Shown here: positions 5,607 through 11,426 of the stretch, piece after piece
Position numbering within the stretch: position 1 is the stretch's first letter
How the letters are laid out: every line of letters starts with the position of its first letter
Assembly: GCA_902495155.1 (NCBI GenBank)
Contig: CABUWD010000067.1
Location: 1-11,426, forward strand
DNA length: 11,426 nt
Reading direction: 5' to 3'
Origin: an uncultured Collinsella sp.
GTDB lineage: Bacteria > Actinomycetota > Coriobacteriia > Coriobacteriales > Coriobacteriaceae
Program-made: the position numbers and the translations under genes
The notes under the pieces: model-generated
Database searches by the model: none
Told to the model about the DNA's origin: nothing
Seen by the model: only the letters and a program-made list of their open reading frames with translations

Positions 5607-6598
5607 TAATACTCAAGCTTCCACATGTAGCGGCGCGTCATGTAATCCTTGTGGGTGACGGCAGAGAGCGCACGCATGTACACGTTGTTGAGGATCGGGG
5701 CGAAGATCAGGTGGTTGAAGTACTCGCTCACGCTGTCCTTGATGTCGTTGAGGCCGAGCTCCTTGGCGTCGAGCTGATAGACGCGCTCGCCACCGTACTG
5801 GTTGACGAAGCGGATGCCGCGCTCGTCGTTGCAGCGGCTGCGGCCGACGCTGATGAGCTGGAACAGCGAGGTGCGCTTGTCCAGGATCTCGAAGGGGCCG
5901 TGGAAGAAGTCGCAGGTGTTGATGGTGCAGGAGTCGATCTGCAGCATCTCCTGCACGTTGCAGATGCTAAAGACGTAGGCGGCACCAAAGAGCGGACCCT
6001 GAGCCATCACGTTGATGCAGGGCTTGTCGGCGTTTTGCTCGGCCCACTTGGCGGCGAGCGGACGGGTGTACTCGACGGCCTTGCGATAGATGGGGTCAAC
6101 CAGGTCGAAGGCGGCCATAGCGGTCTCATACTCGGCATAGCCCTCGGTCTGCTGCGTAAGCTCCATGGCGATCATGGTCACGACGGCGGAGTTGGTACGG
6201 CCCATGCAAGACTCGTCGACGGCCAGGCTGTCGTACTGGATCTTGTAGTCGCAGACCTCGGTGAGGCCGGACTCGTCGACATAGATGGCGATGGTGCTGG
6301 CGCCGTGGTCCTTGGCGACCTGGGCGGCGACGATGGTCTCCTTGGTGCCGCGCATGGACACGACGACGGCCAGGGTGTTCTCGTTGACATAGGCGGGCGT
6401 GGCGTGCACGAACTCATTGCTGGTGTAGCTGGAGCTCACGACCCGCGTGGCCTCGTGCTCCATAAAGTACTGAGCAGGATAGTTGCCGCCGTTGGATCCG
6501 CCGGCGCCAATCCACACGACGCGCTTGATGCCGCCCTTGTCTGCCTTGTCGGCCAAAACCTGGGAGACGACGTCCTTAACCTGTTCCTGAGTAGTCAT
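5606..6598 (-). CDS. SIS-domain sugar-amine 6-phosphate deglycase (SIS2; FrlB/GfrE-like)
   Basis: A 330-residue protein with two SIS domains (about 24-150 and 192-300), a distant paralogue of SIS1 sharing the ends RRYMWKLEY and the motif FHGPFE. Glu217 and His233 keep the 16-residue spacing of the catalytic pair in GlmS and FraB. Differences from SIS1 near the active site suggest another substrate: SMRGTKET (81-88) replaces SLGGSTPET, and CDFFHGPFE has Asp where SIS1 has Glu. By family it would release hexose 6-phosphate and an amine or amino acid in the cytoplasm. The ATG at 6598 has GAAAGG 10 nt upstream. It is transcribed away from the gntR gene, from a shared 206-bp region with repeated operator-like sites, and may be followed in transcription by the DMT gene if the palindromes at 5387-5606 do not stop it. 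A pairing like GfrE/GfrF (glucoselysine versus fructoselysine 6-phosphate) is the closest known precedent. Confidence 0.87.
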   Translation of the reverse strand: MTTQEQVKDVVSQVLADKADKGGIKRVVWIGAGGSNGGNYPAQYFMEHEATRVVSSSYTSNEFVHATPAYVNENTLAVVVSMRGTKETIVAAQVAKDHGASTIAIYVDESGLTEVCDYKIQYDSLAVDESCMGRTNSAVVTMIAMELTQQTEGYAEYETAMAAFDLVDPIYRKAVEYTRPLAAKWAEQNADKPCINVMAQGPLFGAAYVFSICNVQEMLQIDSCTINTCDFFHGPFEILDKRTSLFQLISVGRSRCNDERGIRFVNQYGGERVYQLDAKELGLNDIKDSVSEYFNHLIFAPILNNVYMRALSAVTHKDYMTRRYMWKLEY

Positions 6599-6637
6599 CG
6601 TGCATCAGCCTTTCTTCTCGTTTGATGCTCATCACAG

Positions 6638-6659
6638 GCATACAAGTTACATACATGTT
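6638..6659. promoter_or_regulatory. Tandem operator-like site, SIS2-proximal copy
   Basis: Two direct 9-bp units, ATACAAGTT (6640-6648) and ATACATGTT (6651-6659), lie exactly 11 bp apart, one helical turn. The 22-bp block matches 6777-6798 at 19 of 22 positions. It is 40-61 bp before the SIS2 start, where a repressor could block transcription. A GntR/UTRA regulator is the obvious binder, but that is inferred. Confidence 0.55.
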
Positions 6660-6776
6660 TTGGTTATGTCGACTAGTTGTATGCTATATTTGTCTTAGAA
6701 AATTTGCTGATACGGTTTTTGATAACTTGCTACCAGCGGTTTTGTTGTTGTATTGAATACATGCTTGATTAGATAC

Positions 6777-6798
6777 GCATACAGGTTAGATACAGGTT
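6777..6798. promoter_or_regulatory. Tandem operator-like site, gntR-proximal copy
   Basis: Two identical units ATACAGGTT (6779-6787 and 6790-6798), again 11 bp apart, end 6 bp before the gntR start codon. A further near-match, ATACATGCT, lies at 6757-6765, 22 bp before the first unit and therefore also in phase. The second unit also provides the weak ribosome site AGG, so a bound regulator would cover its own gene's start: likely autoregulation. Confidence 0.55.
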
Positions 6799-6804
6799 GA
6801 TCGC

Positions 6805-7527
6805 ATGAACGCTTCATCTAAAAAGAGACTGACCCAATACGAGCGCTTGGCGGGCATGCTGCGCGACCGCATCGCCTCCGGCACCTACGCGCGCGGAGAC
6901 AAGCTGCCGTCCGAGATGGAACTCATGGACGAATCGGGGCTGTCACGTAGCACCGTACGCCACGCCCTTAAGGTGCTCGTTGATGAGGGCCTGGTGCGCA
7001 CCGAGCGCGGGCGTGGCGCCTTTGTGGCCGACACGCCGGCGCTCCACGAGAACAACCTGGTGTTTTCGAGCTACACGACACAGGTTCAGGGTCAAGGCAT
7101 GAAGCCCACCACGCGCACGGTGGACTCGGGTTTTGCCAAAGCGGCGGGCAGCGTAGCCAAGTTCTTTGACGCCGCCGTGGGCAGCAGGCTCGTCAAACTT
7201 GTCCGCCTGCGTTATCTGGACGATGCGCCGCTGTGCCTGGAGACCACCTATCTGCCGCCAAGCTTTGAGGCACTCATCGATCGCGATATCAACGGTTCGC
7301 TCTATGCCACGCTACGACAGGAGTTCCATCGCGCGCCGGCACAGGGGCACAAGACCTTTGAGGTATGCTATGCCTCGCAAAACGAGGCGTTTTTGCTCAA
7401 CGTTGAGCGCGGGCAGGCGCTGATCCTAATCACCGACTACGTCTACGACACCGACGGCCGCCCGCTCCATGTCTCCAAGCGCATCCAACGCACCGACCGC
7501 GCCAAATACACCGAGCCCATCGGCTAA
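6805..7527 (+). CDS. GntR-family (HutC/UTRA) transcriptional regulator
   Basis: A 240-residue regulator with an N-terminal winged helix (about 8-75; recognition region SEMELMDESGLSRSTVRHAL, then a wing RGRGAFVA) and a C-terminal UTRA ligand domain (about 95-235), the length usual for the HutC subfamily. UTRA domains typically bind sugar phosphates or related metabolites, and FrlR-type regulators of fructoselysine genes belong to this family. It diverges from SIS2 and has direct repeats on both sides of the intergenic region, so it probably represses SIS2 and itself until a phosphorylated sugar-amine appears. Whether it also controls the DMT and PTS genes is open, because they carry a different motif. 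The ribosome site before ATG 6805 is weak (AGG, 8 nt). Its stop codon is the first base block of a hairpin repeat (7527-7561). Confidence 0.92.
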   Translation: MNASSKKRLTQYERLAGMLRDRIASGTYARGDKLPSEMELMDESGLSRSTVRHALKVLVDEGLVRTERGRGAFVADTPALHENNLVFSSYTTQVQGQGMKPTTRTVDSGFAKAAGSVAKFFDAAVGSRLVKLVRLRYLDDAPLCLETTYLPPSFEALIDRDINGSLYATLRQEFHRAPAQGHKTFEVCYASQNEAFLLNVERGQALILITDYVYDTDGRPLHVSKRIQRTDRAKYTEPIG

Positions 7528-7561
7528 CCTGCCAAAATTAACCTGTCCCTAAATGGTAGGT
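7527..7561. repeat. 35-bp hairpin repeat, copy 2
   Basis: ACCTGCCAAAA (7527-7537) and AAATGGTAGGT (7551-7561) flank TTAACCTGTCCCT. The unit is the reverse complement form of 80-114. It fills the space between the convergent gntR and GNAT genes: it starts at the last base of the gntR stop codon and contains the GNAT stop codon (7549-7551), giving GNAT its last residues. A weak bidirectional terminator role is possible. Confidence 0.65.
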
Positions 7562-8139
7562 TTGGGGAGGTCGGGGAACCAGATTGGTTTGGGTTGGTTG
7601 GGCGTGCGCTCGGCTAGGACCAACTCCATCCAACACATGTCGTACCAGCGACCGAACTTTTGGGCACAGCGATCGAAGGCGCCCACCAAGCGATATCCCA
7701 TATGGGCATGGAAATCCTGGCTGTTATGCGTCAGGTACTCATCGTCCTTATCGTGCGGCACGGCAATGAGCGCGCACATATTGGTGATGCCCATCGCGAT
7801 CAGACATTGCTTGAGCGCATCGTGCAACTTGCGGCCCAGCCCGCCATGGCGCACGTCGCGCGCCAGGTAGATCGATGTCTCGACCGACCAGTCGTATGCC
7901 TCGCGGCTGTTGAGCGGACTCACATAGGCATAGCCTACCGGACGCCCGTCCAGCTCCATCACCAGATACGGATAGCGCCTGAGCGTGCGCTCGATGCGCC
8001 CAGCGAACTCATCAACGCTCGGCACCTCGTATTCGCAGGTAATCGCCGTCTGGCACACATACGGCTCATAGATGGCAAGCAACGCCGGCGCATCATCGGG
8101 CGTCGCCAGGCGAATCGTCGGCTCGGACATCTCGGTCAT
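7549..8139 (-). CDS. GNAT N-acetyltransferase, phosphinothricin/MnaT-like
   Basis: A 196-residue single-domain GNAT enzyme. The acetyl-CoA loop is RHGGLG (98-103, the R/QxxGxG/A motif) after the beta-4 strand WSVETSIYL. The C-terminal MGYRLVGAF...KFGRWYDMCWME is the hallmark of the PAT/YncA (MnaT) branch, which acetylates amino-acid analogues such as phosphinothricin or methionine sulfoximine; many members have unknown natural substrates. The start at 8139 is chosen for the GGGGGAG/AAGG upstream; 8130 is a second in-frame ATG, and the longer reading to 8208 passes through a terminator hairpin and is rejected. The tail after residue 178 (NQPKPIWFPDLPKPTI) is lineage-specific and partly encoded by a hairpin repeat. 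It converges with gntR at 21 bp. Confidence 0.88.
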   Translation of the reverse strand: MTEMSEPTIRLATPDDAPALLAIYEPYVCQTAITCEYEVPSVDEFAGRIERTLRRYPYLVMELDGRPVGYAYVSPLNSREAYDWSVETSIYLARDVRHGGLGRKLHDALKQCLIAMGITNMCALIAVPHDKDDEYLTHNSQDFHAHMGYRLVGAFDRCAQKFGRWYDMCWMELVLAERTPNQPKPIWFPDLPKPTI

Positions 8140-8155
8140 ACAACCCTTCTCCCCC

Positions 8156-8197
8156 AAAAAGCAAAGACCGCCCTGCGCCAAACCCAGCGCAGGGCGG
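8156..8197 (-). terminator. Intrinsic terminator after the threonine aldolase gene
   Basis: CCGCCCTGCGC (8168-8178) and GCGCAGGGCGG (8187-8197) form a perfect 11-bp stem with an 8-nt loop. On the minus strand it is followed by the T-rich run TCTTTGCTTTTT. It lies 20 nt after the aldolase stop and before the GNAT gene, which therefore needs its own promoter or read-through. Confidence 0.8.
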
Positions 8198-8217
8198 CCC
8201 CTCGTCATTACATCAGG

Positions 8218-9243
8218 CTACAGGACAGCCGCCAGCGCGTCGATGTCCTCCTGCGTCGTGGCCCAGCTAGTGCAAAAGCGCACCACCGTGTGGGTCTCGT
8301 CGTACTTTTCCCAGTACTCGATCGCCGCATGCTCGCGAATGCGCGCCATGTCCTCGTTGGGCAGAATCACGAACTGCTGGTTAGTCGGCGTCTCCAAGAA
8401 GAACCGGTAGCCGTGCTCGTGCAGCACGCGACGAAGCGCCTGCGCGGTTTCGATCGCCTGACGGCCAATCTCAAAATACAGACCGTCGGTAAAGAGCGCC
8501 TCAAACTGCACGCCCGTCAGGCGGCCCTTGGCCAACAGCGCGCCGTGCTGCTTAATACGCGGAATGGGATGCGCCGGGGCGCGCATGCCGCAGAACACCA
8601 CAGCCTCGCCGCAGAGCGCGCCACACTTGGTGCCGCCGATGTAGAACACGTCGCACAGCTGCGCCAGCTCGGGCAGGGTAATGTCGCACTCATCGGCCGC
8701 CAGCGCATAGGCCAGGCGGGCGCCATCCACAAACAGCGGAATCTCGCGCTTCTGGCACACTGCGTGAATCGCCGCGAGCTCGGCCTTGGAGTACAGCGTG
8801 CCGTACTCGGTCGATAGGCTCACGTACACGGCACCCGGGAACACCGTGTGCTCGTAGCTCTCGTTTTCGTAGAACACCTGGATATAGTTCTCGAGGTCCT
8901 CGGCGTGCATCTTGCCCTCGTAGCCGGGGATGGTGAGCACCTTGTGGCCGCCAAACTCGATGGCGCCCGCCTCGTGGCAGGCAACGTGGCCAGTCTCGGC
9001 AGCAACGACGCCCTCGTACGGCGCAAGCAGCATGTCGATCACCGTCGCGTTAGCCTGCGTGCCGCCCACCAGGAAAAACACGTCGGCGTCAGGCGCCTGG
9101 CAGGCCTCGCGAATAAGTTGCTTGGCACGCTCGGTATGTGCATCGGTACCGTAGCCGGGCTGCGGCTCCATATTGGTGTCGACGAGCGCCTGCAGCACCG
9201 CTGGGTGTGCGCCGTGGGAATAGTCGTTGTTGAACGCGAGCAT
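8218..9243 (-). CDS. Low-specificity L-threonine aldolase family, PLP-dependent
   Basis: A 341-residue fold-type I PLP enzyme of the beta-eliminating lyase / threonine aldolase family, which splits L-threonine or allo-threonine into glycine and acetaldehyde. The N-terminus MLAFNNDYSHGAHPAVLQAL is family-typical (residues 1-20). GGTQANATV (60-68) forms part of the phosphate-binding site, Asp173 in FVDGARL would hold the pyridine nitrogen, and Lys206 in YIGGTKCGAL is the Schiff-base lysine. The start at 9243 has AGAGGA about 5 nt upstream. It follows the PAP2 gene by 45 bp on the same strand and is the last gene before a strong terminator, so it probably belongs to the mfd-PAP2 transcript. Nothing suggests a link to the sugar-amine locus. 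Symbol ltaE is used for this family, but some members prefer other beta-hydroxy amino acids. Confidence 0.9.
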   Translation of the reverse strand: MLAFNNDYSHGAHPAVLQALVDTNMEPQPGYGTDAHTERAKQLIREACQAPDADVFFLVGGTQANATVIDMLLAPYEGVVAAETGHVACHEAGAIEFGGHKVLTIPGYEGKMHAEDLENYIQVFYENESYEHTVFPGAVYVSLSTEYGTLYSKAELAAIHAVCQKREIPLFVDGARLAYALAADECDITLPELAQLCDVFYIGGTKCGALCGEAVVFCGMRAPAHPIPRIKQHGALLAKGRLTGVQFEALFTDGLYFEIGRQAIETAQALRRVLHEHGYRFFLETPTNQQFVILPNEDMARIREHAAIEYWEKYDETHTVVRFCTSWATTQEDIDALAAVL

Positions 9244-9288
9244 GGCAATCCTCTCTTACCGGGTATCGGCCAGATGATTCAAACGGAG

Positions 9289-10152
9289 CTATTGTACGCC
9301 GCTGGGATAGGCAATGCGCGCGGCAAGGCACTCAAGCGCCAGTACCAGGGCAAAGCCGCAGCTCACGTCACTCAAAAAGTGCGCTCCGATCACGATGCGG
9401 CCAAACGCGACGAGCGCCGCGACCACAGCCGCCGTCCAAAAGACCACACGACGGCGCGACGGCTTTTCCTTAAAGGCCGTCGCGGGAAGCCCAGCGAGCA
9501 TGAGGCCGATTGCCGCGTGCGCCGTGTGTCCGCTCGCAAACGACTTAAAGCCGTCCTTGACTACACCGGCGGCAATATAGGCCCACTTGTCGGGGTTGCC
9601 GATCACCCACCACGGCTGAAACTCGAGTCCCTGCGTCACCTCGATCACGCGCATGCGTGGGCGCGACCACAGCGGCTTGACAATCACGTTGAGGATGATG
9701 GCCTGAGCGACCCACACGACAAGCACCATCAACGCCCAGCGCGTGAGCTCGTCGGGCTCGGTCGTGCGCGTGAGGCGATAGACGACAAGGTTAGCGGCGA
9801 TGACCAGCACAAACGTCAGCACCAACTGAACCGCGATGAGTTTGCCGCCAACCCGCAGGGACGAAACGATCTCGTAGCCGGCCAGGCCAATGTTGACGAG
9901 GATGCCGAGCACGGCGAGCCATTTGCTCCCCCTGGAGTCGGGACGCACCGCGCGCACGAGCATAACGCCCGCGATGCTCGCCGTCAGCTCAAACGGCAGC
10001 TCGCCGGCGGCCTCGATAAAGCGGCCGTACATGCTGCCGATGTTGAACAGCGCGCACGAGATCTGATAATCGAAGAAGCTGCCCACGCCTAGACAAAGGC
10101 ACAGGACAACCGCGATAATGGCGACATCTTTCTTATAGATGTATCCGAACAT
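9289..10152 (-). CDS. PAP2-family membrane phosphatase
   Basis: A 287-residue membrane protein with the three PAP2 motifs near the C-terminus. Motif 1 is KPLWSRPR (Lys159, Arg164, Pro165). Motif 2 is ASGH (206-209, His209 general acid; the common form is PSGH). Motif 3 is GRIVIGAHFLSD (251-262, His258 nucleophile; the common form starts SR). Six to seven membrane helices can be seen, with a long N-terminal membrane part before motif 1. Such enzymes remove phosphate from lipid phosphates or undecaprenyl pyrophosphate at the outer face of the membrane; the substrate here is not known. The ATG at 10152 has AAAGGA 4 nt upstream. It starts 56 bp after the mfd stop and is probably co-transcribed with it. 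Confidence 0.87.
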   Translation of the reverse strand: MFGYIYKKDVAIIAVVLCLCLGVGSFFDYQISCALFNIGSMYGRFIEAAGELPFELTASIAGVMLVRAVRPDSRGSKWLAVLGILVNIGLAGYEIVSSLRVGGKLIAVQLVLTFVLVIAANLVVYRLTRTTEPDELTRWALMVLVVWVAQAIILNVIVKPLWSRPRMRVIEVTQGLEFQPWWVIGNPDKWAYIAAGVVKDGFKSFASGHTAHAAIGLMLAGLPATAFKEKPSRRRVVFWTAAVVAALVAFGRIVIGAHFLSDVSCGFALVLALECLAARIAYPSGVQ

Positions 10153-10177
10153 GCTTTCCTTTCGATGGAGCCAGAGT

Positions 10178-10212
10178 GCCCAAATGGGGCGTTTGCAGCG
10201 TCGACCCGTTAG
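10178..10212 (-). repeat. 35-bp degenerate repeat downstream of mfd
   Basis: Matches 5549-5583 at 27 of 35 positions with no gap. On the minus strand it begins with the mfd stop codon itself (TAACGGGTCGACGCTGC) and ends in the small inverted repeat GCCC-AAATG-GGGC (10178-10190). The rest of the large palindrome near 5516 is absent here. Confidence 0.45.
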
Positions 10213-11426
10213 TCGTCGTCGCTAGCACCTAATTGCTGCAGCAGCATGAGCGCCGCCGCCACCGGGCCGGTGCCGTCGTTGGCGTCGAGACCGCGGCCCA
10301 GGCCGCTGCCCGCGCCGGCGCCCGCCTTGTAGGGCACCGACAGCTTGCGGCTCTTGGGGAAGTTCACCGCGCCATAGCGAGTCTTTAGCTCAAAGGCCAC
10401 CTTCTTGGGCACGTCGACGCCCAAAAACGTGATACGCCCACCGCTGAGCGTGACGCTCTCGAGCCCCAGGCGCTCGCCACGAATGCGGATGCGTGCGCGA
10501 TTGAACAGGTTGAGTCCCGCCAACGGCAGCTCGCCATGCGCGGCCTCGGTCTCTTCCTGCACCTCGTCGATGCTCTCCAGGTCCTCGGCCGCTGCGAGCT
10601 TACGGTACACGAGCACGCGCTGGTCCACCGCCGGCAGGTACTCCTCGGACAAGAAGTAGTCGGCCGGCAGGTTAATACCCACGCTCGCCGCCTCCACGCC
10701 GGCGTCGTCATCGCCGCGCGCCTCAGCCACGGCCTGGCCCAGCATCTGCGTAAACAGGTCAAAGCCCACGCTCGACAGGTTGCCGTGCTGCTCGGCTCCC
10801 ATAAGCGAGCCGGCGCCGCGAATCTCCAGGTCGCGCATGGCGATGCGCATGCCGCTGCCCAGGTCCTGGAACTCGGAAAGTGCGGTCAGGCGCGCCGTTG
10901 CCTCCTCGGTGAGCGGCAGCTCGCCCGGGAACATAAAGTACGCGTAGGCCTGCGTGGCAGAGCGGCCCACACGGCCCTTGAGCTGGTAGAGCTGCGCCAG
11001 ACCCAGGCGTTGCGAATCCTCGATGATCAGCGTGTTGGCAGTCGCGTTGTCGATGCCGCTCTCCACGATGGTCGTGGCGATGAGCACGTCGATCTTTTTG
11101 GTCGCGAACTCGATCATCACGTCCTCGACCTCGCGCGGGCTCATCTTGCCGTGCGCCACGCCCACGCGCGCCTCGGGCGCGGCCTCGTGCACGCGTGCCA
11201 CGGCGTCGTCGATGGTCTTGACGCGGTTGGACACGTAGTACACCTGGCCGCCGCGGCCCACCTCCAGGCGAATCGCCGCGCTCACCACATCGGGGTCGTA
11301 CTCCCCCACGTGCACGATCACGGGACGACGCCCGGTCGGCGGTGTGGTGATCAGGCTCATGTCGCGCACGCCGCTCGTGGCCATCTGCATGGTTCGCGGA
11401 ATAGGCGTTGCCGAAAGCGTGAGCAC
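10209..11426 (-). CDS. mfd: Transcription-repair coupling factor Mfd, C-terminal part
   Basis: The gene enters from the right edge; 405 C-terminal residues are present and the first codon in the window (GTG) is internal. Mfd is the DNA translocase that removes stalled RNA polymerase and recruits UvrA for transcription-coupled repair. Seen here in order: helicase motif III LTLSATPIPRTMQMA, motif IV region GQVYYVSNR, HGKM, motif V TTIVESGIDNATANTLII, motif VI LAQLYQLKGRVGRS, then RDLEIRGAGSLMGAEQHG, characteristic of Mfd and RecG. A TRCF domain follows at about 255-350 of the fragment. The C-terminus is a Gly/Ala-rich tail ending in three Asp, longer than the minimal domain. It appears to lead the operon with the PAP2 and aldolase genes. 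Confidence 0.96.
   Translation of the reverse strand: MLTLSATPIPRTMQMATSGVRDMSLITTPPTGRRPVIVHVGEYDPDVVSAAIRLEVGRGGQVYYVSNRVKTIDDAVARVHEAAPEARVGVAHGKMSPREVEDVMIEFATKKIDVLIATTIVESGIDNATANTLIIEDSQRLGLAQLYQLKGRVGRSATQAYAYFMFPGELPLTEEATARLTALSEFQDLGSGMRIAMRDLEIRGAGSLMGAEQHGNLSSVGFDLFTQMLGQAVAEARGDDDAGVEAASVGINLPADYFLSEEYLPAVDQRVLVYRKLAAAEDLESIDEVQEETEAAHGELPLAGLNLFNRARIRIRGERLGLESVTLSGGRITFLGVDVPKKVAFELKTRYGAVNFPKSRKLSVPYKAGAGAGSGLGRGLDANDGTGPVAAALMLLQQLGASDDD

Noticed and set aside
5403..5609. Small plus-strand open frame (68 codons) in the DMT-SIS2 gap
   Set aside because: It lies entirely within the palindrome cluster, has no ribosome site, and its composition follows the inverted repeats.
5651..6625. 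Long plus-strand open frame opposite SIS2
   Set aside because: Same antisense artefact; SIS2 has clear domains and catalytic residues on the other strand.
6599..6804. Riboswitch or tRNA in the divergent region
   Set aside because: AT-rich with short direct repeats but no stable extended fold or cloverleaf; operator sites explain the structure better.
80..7561. A composite transposon bounded by the two hairpin repeats
   Set aside because: No transposase or integrase gene, no terminal inverted repeat of transposon length and no target duplication can be seen; kept only as a question about the repeat.
8140..8208. N-terminal extension of the GNAT protein to 8208
   Set aside because: It would translate through the intrinsic terminator of the aldolase gene; the GNAT fold begins right after the 8139/8130 starts.
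8848..10092. 414-codon plus-strand open frame opposite the aldolase and PAP2 genes
   Set aside because: It crosses the junction of two well-supported minus-strand genes and is Arg/His-rich with no domain.
1..11426. CRISPR array or phage/plasmid genes
   Set aside because: No regularly spaced direct repeats with spacers and no Cas, integrase, replication or structural phage proteins were found.

Overview
The window reads as chromosomal DNA of a GC-rich, low-copy Actinomycetota, most likely Coriobacteriia and probably Collinsella-like. This is inferred from the high-GC codon bias, clear AGGAGG-type ribosome sites, a mannose-family PTS (typical of gut fermenters) and several families of small dispersed palindromes. 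No rRNA or tRNA fixes the taxon.

Left region (1-224): the first 21 codons of a HAD hydrolase (minus strand) run off the window edge. Its leader carries a 35-bp hairpin repeat, and beyond that is the intrinsic terminator of the next operon.

Central region (225-7527) is a sugar-amine utilisation locus. On the minus strand lie, in transcription order: a SIS-domain deglycase (SIS2, 5606-6598), a DMT/EamA transporter (4192-5274), the PTS permease IIAB-IIC-IID (4009 down to 1408), and a second SIS-domain deglycase (SIS1, 225-1208). A GntR/UTRA regulator (6805-7527) diverges from SIS2. Both SIS proteins are FrlB/FraB/GfrE/GfrF-like and keep the Glu and His spaced 16 residues apart that act in GlmS and the deglycases. 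The best model is import and phosphorylation of an Amadori compound (fructoselysine, glucoselysine or similar) by the PTS, cleavage of the 6-phosphate to glucose 6-phosphate plus free amino acid, and possibly export of the amino acid by the DMT protein. The content resembles Salmonella gfrABCDEF, but a GntR/UTRA regulator replaces the sigma-54 activator and a DMT gene is inserted.

Regulation can be read in part. A tandem 22-bp direct repeat occurs twice in the SIS2/gntR divergent region. A different 16-bp motif, TATAAYGACYATAACG, is shared by the DMT and PTS upstream regions. Two hairpins lie between IID and SIS1, and a strong terminator follows SIS1.

The 331-bp gap between the DMT gene and SIS2 holds three consecutive palindromes (44, 99 and 28 bp). 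A 35-bp hairpin repeat occurs in two opposite copies, at 80-114 and 7527-7561, bracketing the locus.

Right region (7549-11426, all minus strand) is housekeeping: the C-terminal part of Mfd, a PAP2 phosphatase and a threonine aldolase in a likely operon ending at a terminator, then a GNAT acetyltransferase convergent with the GntR gene.
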